From: FEN-727 sp036508635
Lineage (GTDB): Bacteria > Actinomycetota > Geothermincolia > Fen-727 > Anoxymicrobiaceae
Direction: 5' to 3'
Assembly (NCBI GenBank): GCA_036508635.1
Contig: DATCGY010000199.1
Span: 1 to 24,605, forward strand
DNA: 24,605 nucleotides
Shown here: positions 1 to 7,986 of the stretch, in pieces
Numbering within the stretch: position 1 is the stretch's first letter
How the letters are laid out: each line of letters opens with the position of its first letter
Program-made: the position numbers and the translations under genes
The notes under the pieces: model-generated
The model's database searches: none
Seen by the model: only the letters and a program-made list of their open reading frames with translations
What the model was told of the DNA's origin: nothing

Positions 1-1
1 C

Positions 2-748
2 AAATCGAAGAGAAGAGCGAGAGGAGTGGCACCGGCACCACTCATCGCCGCGTCCGCGGACGAAGACGTTACACGGACCGTCGAGCCGGTTGCGCAAACG
101 GTCGCCCAACCGGAGGCTGAGCGCGTCCTGCCCCCGGACGATTCTCCCATCCGGGACGAGTACGCTCCGAGGCTGGGCCGGCTGAGAAAAGAAAAGAAAG
201 AAAAGGGGGCCGCGCGCAAGCCTGTCGCCCTGCAGTATCCCGAGGAGTACGATGGCGCGGTTACGGTCCAACCGTCGTATTTCAAGGCCGTCTTCTTCGC
301 ATTGCTGACAGGGATAATCCTTGCCGGCGCGTACGCCGGCTTCGAGTGGTGGCGCCATTCCGGACGATGGATATTTGGCTGGGTGATAGGATTCGCGGTC
401 GGGATCGTGGTCGTCTTTGCCTCCGGCCGTCATTTCAACTGGAAGCTCGGCGTTATCTCGACCGTTATCGCGTGTGGGTGTTTGTGCCTTGGACAGCTCG
501 CTTTCTCGATACTGGACGTGCGTTTCAACGGCATCCTGCCGCTCAAGCTCCCGTTTATGACGCTGCTGAACCAGGCCGCCCACGAGCTCCTCAGGTCGTT
601 CGGAACCGCCTGGCTGGCCCTGTTCATCATCACGGGCGTGGTTGCGTTCCTGGTATCGTTCAGGCCATGGCCCGTCAGGTTCCAGATATCCGCGGACAGC
701 GGCGCCGGGAGAGCGGGTCCCGGCCAAGCGAAGCCCCGTCAGGCTTAG
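2..748 (+). CDS. Four-helix membrane protein, 5' end outside window
   Basis: I do not recognise this gene. The first in-window start is a GTG at 26, but the frame is open back to base 2 (reading KSKRRARG before that GTG) and nothing placed like a ribosome site precedes it, so the gene very probably begins upstream. Counting from the GTG, residues 1-80 are hydrophilic, rich in Pro and Glu, with a basic Lys/Arg run at 50-65. Four likely membrane helices follow at about 86-106, 115-134, 140-162 and 192-212, and a short polar tail ends at the TAG at 746-748. An N-terminal cytoplasmic domain followed by a small membrane domain is the simplest reading. It is separated from tupA by 106 bases, so a link to tungstate transport cannot be claimed. 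Confidence 0.6.
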   Translation, partial: KSKRRARGVAPAPLIAASADEDVTRTVEPVAQTVAQPEAERVLPPDDSPIRDEYAPRLGRLRKEKKEKGAARKPVALQYPEEYDGAVTVQPSYFKAVFFALLTGIILAGAYAGFEWWRHSGRWIFGWVIGFAVGIVVVFASGRHFNWKLGVISTVIACGCLCLGQLAFSILDVRFNGILPLKLPFMTLLNQAAHELLRSFGTAWLALFIITGVVAFLVSFRPWPVRFQISADSGAGRAGPGQAKPRQA

Positions 749-817
749 AGCAGCCCGGGGACGAACCACTTCCAGTCGCATTATCGCGCAAAGTGATATC
801 CTTTAAATCCTTCCGTG

Positions 818-836
818 CGTTGCCGTCGAGGCAACG
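818..836 (+). promoter_or_regulatory. Inverted repeat in the tupA leader
   Basis: CGTTGCC (818-824) and GGCAACG (830-836) form a perfect 7-base inverted repeat around the loop GTCGA, ending 7 bases before the tupA ribosome site. An alternative outer pairing, TTCCG (811-815) with CGGAA (835-839), shares bases with it. It could be an operator for an oxyanion-responsive regulator or an RNA hairpin controlling translation. It does not match the ModE half-site I know, and I saw no clear -35/-10 pair nearby. Confidence 0.4.
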
Positions 837-854
837 GAAACTTGAGGAGCCGGA

Positions 855-1742
855 TTGTCTAAGAGAATGTTGATGATCGCACTGGTCGTGCTTATGGTTG
901 CCGCGTACGCCGCCGTTCTCGGCGCCGGCTGCGGTCGGGGTAAGCCGACGACGCTTGTACTCGGCACTACAACGAGCACGCAGGATTCCGGATTGCTCGA
1001 GTACCTGCTTCCGGTTTTTGAGAAGAAGTACGACGTAAACGTAAAGACCATCGCCGTTGGCACTGGTGAGGCGCTCAAGATGGGAGAGAGTGGAGACGCC
1101 GATGTCCTGATGGTCCACTCGAAGGCCGCGGAGGAGCAGTTCGTCAAGAGCGGTTTCGGGTTGGAGCGCGTACAGGTGATGTATAACGACTTCGTCATAG
1201 TCGGACCATCGGTCGACCCTGCCGGCATCAAGGGTGAAAAGTCGGCGGTGCAAGCATTCCATGGAATCGCGGCTGCCGGCGCCGCGGGGAAAGCCGTCTT
1301 CGTCAGCAGAGGGGACGACTCCGGTACGAACAAGGCCGAGATGGCTATCTGGAAGGACGCCGGCATCGACCCCAAAGGACAGCCGTGGTATATCCAGTCC
1401 GGTCAGGGAATGGGCGAGACCCTGACGGTGGCCAATGAGAAGCAGGCGTATACGTTGAGCGACCGCGCGACGTACGTGACCCGGCGCGGGAATCTCCAAC
1501 TGATCATTCTCGTCGAGGGAGACAAGACGCTATACAACCAGTATGGGGTGATCGTCGTCAACCCCGCCAAACATAAGGGTGTCAAGCTGAACACAAAGGA
1601 TGCTTCTGATCTCGTTCTGTTTCTGACGAGCGAACAGGGTCAGGACATGATCGCTTCTTACAAGAAAGCCGGGGTTGTTCTCTTTCATCCAAACGCCACG
1701 GGCCAGAGCAGTGGGATGGGAAATGCCAGGGAACAGAACTGA
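855..1742 (+). CDS. tupA: Tungstate ABC transporter, substrate-binding protein
   Basis: TupA is the extracytoplasmic receptor that binds tungstate and delivers it to the TupBC permease. The TTG start at 855 is chosen because GAGGAG (844-849) lies five bases before it; an in-frame ATG at 867 would be too far from that site. Residues 5-25 form a hydrophobic signal segment ending at Cys26. The residues before the cysteine (LGAG) are only a fair lipobox, so a lipoprotein is likely but not certain. The family signature TTTSTQDSGLL (38-48) follows, with TTTS being the oxyanion-binding motif of TupA. Later conserved stretches include SRGDDSGTN, IQSGQGMGE and YTLSDRATY. The length of 295 residues is normal for the family. 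tupB and tupC follow on the same strand, completing the transporter. Confidence 0.93.
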   Translation: MSKRMLMIALVVLMVAAYAAVLGAGCGRGKPTTLVLGTTTSTQDSGLLEYLLPVFEKKYDVNVKTIAVGTGEALKMGESGDADVLMVHSKAAEEQFVKSGFGLERVQVMYNDFVIVGPSVDPAGIKGEKSAVQAFHGIAAAGAAGKAVFVSRGDDSGTNKAEMAIWKDAGIDPKGQPWYIQSGQGMGETLTVANEKQAYTLSDRATYVTRRGNLQLIILVEGDKTLYNQYGVIVVNPAKHKGVKLNTKDASDLVLFLTSEQGQDMIASYKKAGVVLFHPNATGQSSGMGNAREQN

Positions 1743-1781
1743 CGAGCCGTGCTGACTTCTCGTCCGGTCAAGGAGGGCAAG

Positions 1782-1805
1782 GTGCGTAAAAGGAAGGCGC
1801 GATGA
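1782..1805 (+). CDS. Possible seven-codon leader cistron (MRKRKAR) before tupB
   Basis: The sequence AAGGAGGG (1770-1777), the best Shine-Dalgarno in this stretch, is followed four bases later by GTG at 1782, which opens seven codons ending at TGA 1803-1805. That stop overlaps the tupB ATG (1802-1804) as ATGA. It cannot be a longer start for tupB, because the tupB frame has a TAA at 1787-1789. It may be a minicistron that couples translation into tupB, or chance. Five of the seven codons after and including the second encode Arg or Lys. Confidence 0.3.
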   Translation: MRKRKAR

Positions 1806-2488
1806 GCACGGCCTCACAGTTCTTCCATGCGCTGTGGCTCTCGCTGGCGGTTTCGGGATCGGCGGCTCTGATCAGCGCTGTCATAGGCATTCCACTGGGC
1901 GCCTTGCTCTCGGAGGTCGAATTCCCGGGACGAAAAACCATTCTCACTATTGTCCACGCGTTCATGGGCCTACCTCCGGTCGTAGTCGGCCTTTATACGT
2001 TTCTCGTAATCATAAGGACAGGGCCTCTTGGCAGCGTCGGGCTCGTATACACGGTCCCGGCGATGGTGATCGTGCAGGTTATCCTGGCGACACCGATAAT
2101 CGCCGGTTTTACGCACGCGTCTCTCTCGGAGGTCGACCCCAGGTTGGCCATGCAGGCGATGAGCCTGGGCGCCACGCGGACCCAGGCGACCATCGTCAAG
2201 ATACGCCAGGCGCGCGAGGGAATGGTCGCATCGGTCATCGCCGGCTTCGGGCGCGTTATCGCCGAGGTCGGCGCGGTCACTATCGTCGGTGGCGCTATCA
2301 CCGGCAAGACGGATACCATCACGACTCTAATCGTCAAGCAGACACGCCAGGGCGCATTCACGTCGGCCGCGCTGCTCGGGTTGGTCCTCATCGCTATTTC
2401 CATCCTGGTCAATGTCTTTCTGACACGGTTGCAGGCGGGGAAAGGCGCGAGTGAGATCGGGAAGAGGGTGACCGGGTACATTGACTGA
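1802..2488 (+). CDS. tupB: Tungstate ABC transporter, permease
   Basis: This is the membrane subunit of the tungstate importer, 228 residues, of the usual TupB length. About five hydrophobic helices are visible, near residues 8-36, 46-71, 80-103, 141-166 and 186-208. The cytoplasmic coupling loop (EAA-type loop that docks on the ATPase) is at about 115-150, around AMSLGATRTQ and ending FGRVIAEVGA. The start is ATG 1802 with AAAGGAAGG just upstream, and its first bases overlap the stop of a possible seven-codon leader reading frame. The end overlaps the start of tupC by eight bases, which suggests translational coupling. The partners on either side, TupA and TupC, support tungstate rather than phosphate or molybdate as the substrate; the permease alone would not distinguish these. 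Confidence 0.92.
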   Translation: MSTASQFFHALWLSLAVSGSAALISAVIGIPLGALLSEVEFPGRKTILTIVHAFMGLPPVVVGLYTFLVIIRTGPLGSVGLVYTVPAMVIVQVILATPIIAGFTHASLSEVDPRLAMQAMSLGATRTQATIVKIRQAREGMVASVIAGFGRVIAEVGAVTIVGGAITGKTDTITTLIVKQTRQGAFTSAALLGLVLIAISILVNVFLTRLQAGKGASEIGKRVTGYID

Positions 2489-3629
2489 GGCGAGCGAACC
2501 GGTCCTGGAGGCTGGGGGATTGAGAAAGGACTATGCGGGCAGGACGGTGCTGGATATCGAGCGCTTTGAGGTCAGGTCCGGCGAGACCCTTTCGGTGCTC
2601 GGCCCGAGCGGTTGCGGCAAGAGCGTGCTTCTGCGCCTGCTGAACCTCCTCGAATCGCCGACAGCGGGCACGATCCTTTTTCATGGAGAGCCCGTACGGG
2701 GTGGCCCGGGGAACCGGAGCCTGGATGTCTCGCGCCGCATGGCGATGGTGTTCCAGGACCCGCTTCTCTTCCGCGGTTCGGTGGAAGACAACGTGGGCTA
2801 CGGGCTGAAGGTGCGCAAGGTCCCGGTCGCCGAACGCGCGCAACGAGTCAGGGACATTCTCGACGCCGTTGGACTGGGCGATCTTGCCAGCCAGGACGTA
2901 TCGACCCTCTCGGGTGGTGAAGCGCAGAGGATCGCCGTCGCGAGGGCGCTCGTGATCGAACCCGAGGTGTTGATGCTCGACGAGCCGTTCGCGAACCTCG
3001 ACCCGCCCACGCGTCACTTGCTGCAGGATGATACGAAAACCATGCTACGCGAACAGGGTATATCGGCGATCTTCGTCACTCACGACCAGGGGGAAGCCGC
3101 ACGGATGGGTGACCGCATCCTGGTAATGGACAACGGAAAGATCGCACAGGAGGGCCTGGCCAGGGAGATATTCCATGAGCCCGAGACGGAGTTCGTCGCG
3201 CGATTCATGGGTGTCGAGAATATCTTCCGGGGTGAGATCCGGGAATCAAGCGAGGGAATCGCTCGCGTCGCGGTGGACGGCGGGTCGATTGAGGTCATGA
3301 CAGACCGTAAGCCCGGCGAGCGTGTAACGCTCGGCATCCGGCCGGAGGACGTGACGCTGGTGCCGGTCGCGGAAATCGAGTCGCCAGCCAGCTCGAGGAA
3401 TTCCTTCACCGGTACGGTGACAGGCATCGAGATGCGAGGGCCGATTGCCAGGGTAACGCTCGCCTGTCCTTTCGAGCTGGCGGCGATCATCACGTGGCGT
3501 TCAGCCGTGGAGCTTGGTATCGAGACCGGAGCTAGTTTCGGAGCCCGGTTCAAGGCTGTGGCCGTGGTGGTTATCGACGACGATGCTCGACTGGTGCGCG
3601 ATATCAATGAGGTTGAGGGACCGAAATAA
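2481..3629 (+). CDS. tupC: Tungstate ABC transporter, ATP-binding protein
   Basis: This is the ATPase that powers tungstate import through TupB. The TTG start at 2481 overlaps the end of tupB by eight bases; GAGGGTG (2464-2470) is the candidate ribosome site. The ABC domain is complete: Walker A GPSGCGKS (41-48), Q-loop at Gln92, signature LSGGE (143-147), Walker B VLMLDE (163-168), D-loop (NLD, 172-174) and switch His201. Residues after about 240 make a regulatory extension resembling the TOBE fold of molybdate, tungstate and sulfate ATPases, containing the typical GIRPEDV. The length of 382 residues is longer than a minimal TupC and fits an ATPase with this extension, which in related ModC proteins senses the oxyanion. 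moeA follows 18 bases downstream, so transport and cofactor genes probably share a transcript. Confidence 0.9.
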   Translation: MTEASEPVLEAGGLRKDYAGRTVLDIERFEVRSGETLSVLGPSGCGKSVLLRLLNLLESPTAGTILFHGEPVRGGPGNRSLDVSRRMAMVFQDPLLFRGSVEDNVGYGLKVRKVPVAERAQRVRDILDAVGLGDLASQDVSTLSGGEAQRIAVARALVIEPEVLMLDEPFANLDPPTRHLLQDDTKTMLREQGISAIFVTHDQGEAARMGDRILVMDNGKIAQEGLAREIFHEPETEFVARFMGVENIFRGEIRESSEGIARVAVDGGSIEVMTDRKPGERVTLGIRPEDVTLVPVAEIESPASSRNSFTGTVTGIEMRGPIARVTLACPFELAAIITWRSAVELGIETGASFGARFKAVAVVVIDDDARLVRDINEVEGPK

Positions 3630-3647
3630 TACAATTAACACGAGGTT

Positions 3648-4919
3648 ATGAAACGTACCCGGGAGCCGGAATTGGCCGATGATTTCTTGAGACTCATACA
3701 CCTGCCGCAAGCTGTGGAGCTGCTCCTCGGGTCGCTGCCCGATACCGGCGGCGAAGTCGAGACCGTTTCTTCCGATGGGGCGCTCGGGCGGGTGCTCGCC
3801 CGTGACGTTGTCGCTCCCGAGGACCTTCCGGGGTTCGAACGATCGACCATGGATGGCTACGCGGTCCGGGCAGCCGACACATTCGGGGCCGGCGAGGGCC
3901 TGCCGGCATACCTGGAGGTCGTCGGCGAGGTCCTGATGGGCAGCCTCGCCGACGTGCGGGTCGCTCGAGGCCAGGCGGTCCGGATCTCTACGGGTGGCGT
4001 CATACCCGCGGGGGCGGACGCTGTCGTGATGGTCGAGAACACCGAGCTCTCCGGAAACACCGTCGAGCTGGTGAAGGGCGTGGCTCCCGGAGATAACGTG
4101 CTCCGCCCCGATGAGGACGTGGCACGCGGCTCGCTTCTCTTTGAGAAGGGGCTCGTGCTCGGGCCCCCGCAGATCGGTGCGCTTGCGGGGTTGGGGATTG
4201 ACCGGGTCGACGTATTTCGCGTCCCCTTAGTGGGCGTGATATCCACCGGCGACGAGATAGTGCCCCCCGACCAGGTGCCGGGGCCGGGCCAGGTCCGGGA
4301 TATAAACTCGGCGGCCCTGGTCGCAGCCGTCAGGCAGACTGGATGCGAGGCCCGCGCTTACGGCATCATAGGGGACGACTTCGACCGAATGCTCGCGATT
4401 TCGGCGCAGGCTTTGAGCGAATGCGACGTGGTGATAGTAAGCGGGGGCAGCTCAGCCGGAGTGCGCGACATGACCGCCAACGTGCTCGCGGCCATGGGGG
4501 AACCGGGGGTCCTGGCCCACGGGATATATCTCAAGCCCGGTAAGCCAACGCTCATAGCTGTATGCGACGGCAAGCCGGCGCTCGGGTTTCCGGGCAATCC
4601 CGCTTCGGCGCTGGCGGTCTTCAGGGAGCTCATGGTTCCGCTCCTGCGCAAGCTCAAGGGAGAGGCGCCGGGGCCCGGAACAGGCATCCCGCGCAAGGTC
4701 GAGGCCCTGATGGACCGTTCGGTATCATCGGCGGCCGGGAGGTTGGAGCTCGTGCCCGTATCCCTGGATCTCGACGGTGACGAGCTTATCGCTTCCCCCG
4801 TTCTCGGCAAATCAAACCTGATCGGAACACTGGCCAGGGCCCGCGGCCAGGTAAGGGTTCCCATTGGCGTAGAAGGCCTCGAGCAAGGCCAGAGCGTGGT
4901 AGTAGAACTTCTGGAATAG
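3648..4919 (+). CDS. moeA: Molybdopterin molybdenumtransferase MoeA
   Basis: MoeA inserts molybdate or tungstate into adenylylated molybdopterin, the last general step of cofactor synthesis, in the cytoplasm. The protein has 423 residues, normal for the family. Motifs in order are STMDGYAV (66-73, with the conserved Asp69), STGDEIV, VSGGSSAGVRD, LKPGKP and GFPGNPASA. The last four lie in the MogA-like domain III and the C-terminal portion is the usual beta-barrel domain IV. The ATG at 3648 follows the tupC stop by 18 bases with only a weak GAGG site. A second moeA lies downstream. The tupABC context suggests that at least one of the two loads tungsten, but the sequence does not show which. 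Confidence 0.93.
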   Translation: MKRTREPELADDFLRLIHLPQAVELLLGSLPDTGGEVETVSSDGALGRVLARDVVAPEDLPGFERSTMDGYAVRAADTFGAGEGLPAYLEVVGEVLMGSLADVRVARGQAVRISTGGVIPAGADAVVMVENTELSGNTVELVKGVAPGDNVLRPDEDVARGSLLFEKGLVLGPPQIGALAGLGIDRVDVFRVPLVGVISTGDEIVPPDQVPGPGQVRDINSAALVAAVRQTGCEARAYGIIGDDFDRMLAISAQALSECDVVIVSGGSSAGVRDMTANVLAAMGEPGVLAHGIYLKPGKPTLIAVCDGKPALGFPGNPASALAVFRELMVPLLRKLKGEAPGPGTGIPRKVEALMDRSVSSAAGRLELVPVSLDLDGDELIASPVLGKSNLIGTLARARGQVRVPIGVEGLEQGQSVVVELLE

Positions 4920-4950
4920 GCGACGGAGAAAATCCTGACCCGGGCCTGGA

Positions 4951-5003
4951 GAGACCCGGCTCAAGAAGAAAGATAAAAGAGACCGGGCTCAAGAAGATAA
5001 GAT
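4951..5003. repeat. Near-tandem direct repeat between the two moeA genes
   Basis: A block starting GAGACCCGGCTCAAGAAG at 4951 recurs, with one mismatch (GAGACCGGGCTCAAGAAG), at 4979, and both copies continue into an A-rich GATAA-like tail. CCGGG at 4940-4944 or at 4983-4987 can pair with CCCGG at 4955-4959, so two mutually exclusive hairpins are possible. The whole 125-base gap (4920-5044) is purine-rich and contains no gene that I can see. Confidence 0.6.
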
Positions 5004-5008
5004 CCCTT

Positions 5009-5018
5009 CCCTCGAGGG
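5009..5018. repeat. Palindrome CCCTCGAGGG, copy 1
   Basis: This perfect 10-base palindrome is preceded by GATCCCTT. A similar element with CCCCTCGAGGGG preceded by GATTCCCT lies at 18423-18434. Two related copies in separate intergenic gaps suggest a small dispersed repeat or a hairpin used at gene junctions. No T-run follows, so it is not a canonical terminator. Confidence 0.4.
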
Positions 5019-5044
5019 GGGAGAAAAGAGACAGAGAGTAGTGG

Positions 5045-6976
5045 ATGGAACGCAATATTTATCTGGATAACGTGCCGCTGGGTGAGGCGCTGGAGCGATG
5101 GCTGGAGCTATGTCGTAAAGAGGGCGTTCAGTTTCCTTTGCCGACTGCGATGGTGGCTACGGGAAACGCGCTGGGCATGGTGACGGCTGAGCCACTGTTC
5201 GCACGCGTTTCGTCCCCACCGTTCCACTCCTCCGCGATGGACGGCGTAGCGGTCTGTGCCGAGGCCACTTACGGTGCGTCGGAGATATCCCCGGTGACAC
5301 TTCGCCTCGGTACCGACATAGAGCTCATCGACACGGGAGAGCCGCTGCCCGAAGGGTTTGACGCGGTCATAATGGTCGAGGAACTGAACGAGGTCTCCGA
5401 GGGCGCTTACGAGATCATAAAACCCGCCGCCCCGTGGCAGCATGTCAGGCCTCTCGGCGAGGACATAGTACAGACCGAGCTCGTATTGCCTCGCGGCCAT
5501 CGCATCAGGCCGGTGGATATCGGGGCGCTGCTGAACGCGGGGTATATGGAGGTGCCGGTGACGCGCAGGCCTGTGGTCGCCGTGATACCGACCGGCACCG
5601 AGCTCGTCGAAGATCCGGCGCAACTTGCTCCGGGAAAAATAATGGAGAGCAACTCCTGGACGCTCGCCGCTTTCGCGTCTTCGTGTGGCGCCGAGCCAGT
5701 GCGCCACGACCTCGTCATCGACGATTACGAGCTGATCCGGGGTACCGTGGAGTCCGTGCTCGAGACCGCGGACGTCGTGGTGATAAACGCCGGCACCTCG
5801 GCGGGGCGCGAGGACTTCACGCGCGCGGTCATCGAGGAGCTCGGGACCGTAGCGGTACACGGCGTCGCGATGCGTCCGGGAAAGCCGGTCGTCCTTGGGG
5901 CGGCAAGAGGTAAGCCGGTGATCGGCCTGCCCGGTTTTCCGGTCGCCAACTACAGGGGCGCCCAGGAGTTCCTGGGGCCGCTCATCGTGGAGCTCTCCGG
6001 CCTGCCGCGCCGCCCGTCGGGCACAATCGAAGCGAAGCTTGCTCGCAAGATCTTCTCGACACCAGGATTCGACGAGTTCGTGCAGGTAAAGCTTGGGCGC
6101 GTCAACGATGAGGTGGTGGCGGTTCCCCTGCCGCGCGGTTCCGGGGTATCGATGTCGCTGGTGCGTTCCGATGGCGTCGTGCAGGTGCCCGCCCGGAGCG
6201 AGGGGATCGGCCGGTGGGAGCGGGTCCGGGTCATCCTCCAGGATGCCGAGTCCAATATCGAGGGCACAATCCTCGCAATAGGAAGCCATGACGTATCGCT
6301 CGACCTGATGGCGAGCCGCATAAGGCAGGAGGACCCGCTCCTCAGCCTTGCCTCGGCGAACGTCGGCAGCATGGGCGGGATAATGGCGATAAAGCAGGGG
6401 CAGGCGCACATCGCGGGCACGCACCTGCTCGACCAGGAAACAGGTGAGTTCAACGTCTCCTATATACTGAAACAGATCGAGCCGGACGATGTACTCCTCA
6501 TCACGCTGGGGTTGCGCTCCCAGGGGTTGATGGTCCCTCCGGGCAACCCAAAGGGCATCGGGGGCATCGAGGACCTGTCGCGCGACGATGTCCTCTACGT
6601 GAACAGGCAGAGAGGCTCGGGCACGCGATTGTTGCTCGACTTCAAGCTCAAGTCGGAGGGGCTTGACCCGGCTGACGTGACCGGGTACGAGCGCGAGATG
6701 TTCACGCACACCGCGGTTGCGGCAGCCGTCGCCGGCGGCACCGCCGACGCCGGGCTCGGCGTACTCGCGGCGGCCAGGGCGCTGAAACTGGAGTTCATTC
6801 CGCTCGCCGACGAGCGTTTCGACCTGCTTGTCTTGCGGTCGTTCTCGCGGACGCGCGCTTACGAAGCGCTGCTGAAAGTCCTCACGGACGCCGATTATCG
6901 CCGCGAGGTCGAAGCCCTGGGCGGTTACGACCTGTCGCTCGCCGGCAACGAAGTACAATTGAAGGACCCAATATAG
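5045..6976 (+). CDS. moeA: MoeA fused to a C-terminal periplasmic-binding-protein-like domain
   Basis: This 643-residue protein is a second molybdopterin metal-transferase. Residues 1 to about 400 are MoeA, with SSAMDGVAV (Asp66), IPTGTELV, NAGTSAGRED, MRPGKP and GLPGFPVAN; the last has Phe where the upstream MoeA has Asn (PGNP). Residues from about 405 to 640 form a binding-protein-like (LysR-substrate/PBP-like) domain with AIGSHDVSLDLMA, RGSGTR and AAAVAGGTADAGLG. This domain arrangement is known from archaeal MoeA homologues and some bacteria. The extra domain could bind molybdate or tungstate directly, which is an inference. ATG 5045 has only a weak purine-rich ribosome site. The stop abuts the moaA ATG with no gap, so the two are probably translationally coupled. 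Confidence 0.9.
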   Translation: MERNIYLDNVPLGEALERWLELCRKEGVQFPLPTAMVATGNALGMVTAEPLFARVSSPPFHSSAMDGVAVCAEATYGASEISPVTLRLGTDIELIDTGEPLPEGFDAVIMVEELNEVSEGAYEIIKPAAPWQHVRPLGEDIVQTELVLPRGHRIRPVDIGALLNAGYMEVPVTRRPVVAVIPTGTELVEDPAQLAPGKIMESNSWTLAAFASSCGAEPVRHDLVIDDYELIRGTVESVLETADVVVINAGTSAGREDFTRAVIEELGTVAVHGVAMRPGKPVVLGAARGKPVIGLPGFPVANYRGAQEFLGPLIVELSGLPRRPSGTIEAKLARKIFSTPGFDEFVQVKLGRVNDEVVAVPLPRGSGVSMSLVRSDGVVQVPARSEGIGRWERVRVILQDAESNIEGTILAIGSHDVSLDLMASRIRQEDPLLSLASANVGSMGGIMAIKQGQAHIAGTHLLDQETGEFNVSYILKQIEPDDVLLITLGLRSQGLMVPPGNPKGIGGIEDLSRDDVLYVNRQRGSGTRLLLDFKLKSEGLDPADVTGYEREMFTHTAVAAAVAGGTADAGLGVLAAARALKLEFIPLADERFDLLVLRSFSRTRAYEALLKVLTDADYRREVEALGGYDLSLAGNEVQLKDPI

Positions 6977-7981
6977 ATGGCTGAAACCCAAAACAAGAAC
7001 CCCGACCCGATGCCCACGGACGCGCCGGTAATCGATTACCTGAGGATATCCATCACCGACAGGTGCAACCTTCGATGTGTATATTGCATGCCCGCGGATG
7101 GGGTCAAGAGCCTGCCACATGACGAGATCCTGTCCTACGAGGAACTCGAGCTGTTCACCAGGGCGGCGAACCAGGCCGGAATAAAGCGTGTCAGGGTCAC
7201 GGGCGGCGAGCCGCTGGTTCGAAAGGGCGCCGTGGAATTCGTAAGGAAGCTCTCTCGTATCGACCCGGAGTTGAAAGTGTCGCTCACGACGAACGGAGTG
7301 CTCCTAGACCGTTATGCCGCCGATCTCAAGGAGGCCGGCCTTGCTCGCGCGAACGTAAGCATAGATACCCTGGACCCGGAGACGTACCGGAACATCACGA
7401 GGGTGGGCAGTGTCGATGACGCCATGCGGGGACTTCACGCGGCGATCGACGCCGGGCTCGAGCCGGTCAAGGTAAACGTCGTCGTGCTCAGGGGTTTGAA
7501 CGATGACCCCATCCCGTTCGGCAGGCTCTCGCTCGAACTGCCGGTTCACGTGAGGTTCATCGAGTACATGCCTTACTTCGACGATCCGGGCAAGTGGTAC
7601 GTATCGACCGACGAGATAAAGGAGCGCCTGGCGGGGCTGGGCAAGCTGCGGGAGATGGAATCTCCCGAGGGATGGGGTCCCGCGAGCTACTATAGGCTAC
7701 CCGGGGCCGCCGGCACGGTGGGCTTCATCTCGCCGGTGTCATGCCACTTCTGCGCTTCCTGCAACAGGCTGAGAATAACTTCCGACGGTAAGATGCGCAC
7801 GTGCCTGTTTGACAACAACGGGTACAGCGTGAAGCGCGACATAAGGGAGGGCGCGAGCCCGGAGCGCCTTCGTGACATAATAGAAAGGCAGCTCGCGCGA
7901 AAGCGCGCCGAGGGAGACCACAAACCGGCGGCTGGCTCGCGAGCGAGGGCCGGCGACCACATGTCGAGAATAGGGGGTTGA
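6977..7981 (+). CDS. moaA: GTP 3',8-cyclase MoaA
   Basis: MoaA is a radical SAM enzyme that converts GTP to 3',8-cyclo-GTP, the first step of molybdopterin synthesis. The radical SAM cluster motif is C30-X3-C34-X2-C37 (CNLRCVYC). The second cluster motif of the family, C259-X2-C262-X13-C276, is present within CASCNRLRITSDGK. The protein ends in Gly-Gly (333-334), the C-terminal double glycine needed for MoaA activity in characterised homologues. Other conserved stretches are RVTGGEPLVR and LTTNGVLL. At 334 residues it is of full length. The ATG follows the stop of the moeA fusion directly, and the stop lies just before the preferred moaC start, so moeA, moaA and moaC form a tight unit. Confidence 0.96.
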   Translation: MAETQNKNPDPMPTDAPVIDYLRISITDRCNLRCVYCMPADGVKSLPHDEILSYEELELFTRAANQAGIKRVRVTGGEPLVRKGAVEFVRKLSRIDPELKVSLTTNGVLLDRYAADLKEAGLARANVSIDTLDPETYRNITRVGSVDDAMRGLHAAIDAGLEPVKVNVVVLRGLNDDPIPFGRLSLELPVHVRFIEYMPYFDDPGKWYVSTDEIKERLAGLGKLREMESPEGWGPASYYRLPGAAGTVGFISPVSCHFCASCNRLRITSDGKMRTCLFDNNGYSVKRDIREGASPERLRDIIERQLARKRAEGDHKPAAGSRARAGDHMSRIGG

Positions 7982-7986
7982 CCTGG

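Noticed and set aside
675..1499. 274-codon - strand frame opposite tupA
   Set aside because: tupA is well supported on the + strand; the antisense product has no recognisable domain or ribosome site.
1834..2454. 206-codon + strand frame inside tupB
   Set aside because: It is an Arg/Gly/His-rich alternate frame of tupB; the tupB frame has the membrane helices and coupling loop.
5108..7120. 670-codon open frame on the - strand
   Set aside because: It lies wholly opposite the strongly supported moeA fusion and moaA, has Arg/His-rich antisense-like composition and no motif. Long antisense frames are common in GC-rich genes.
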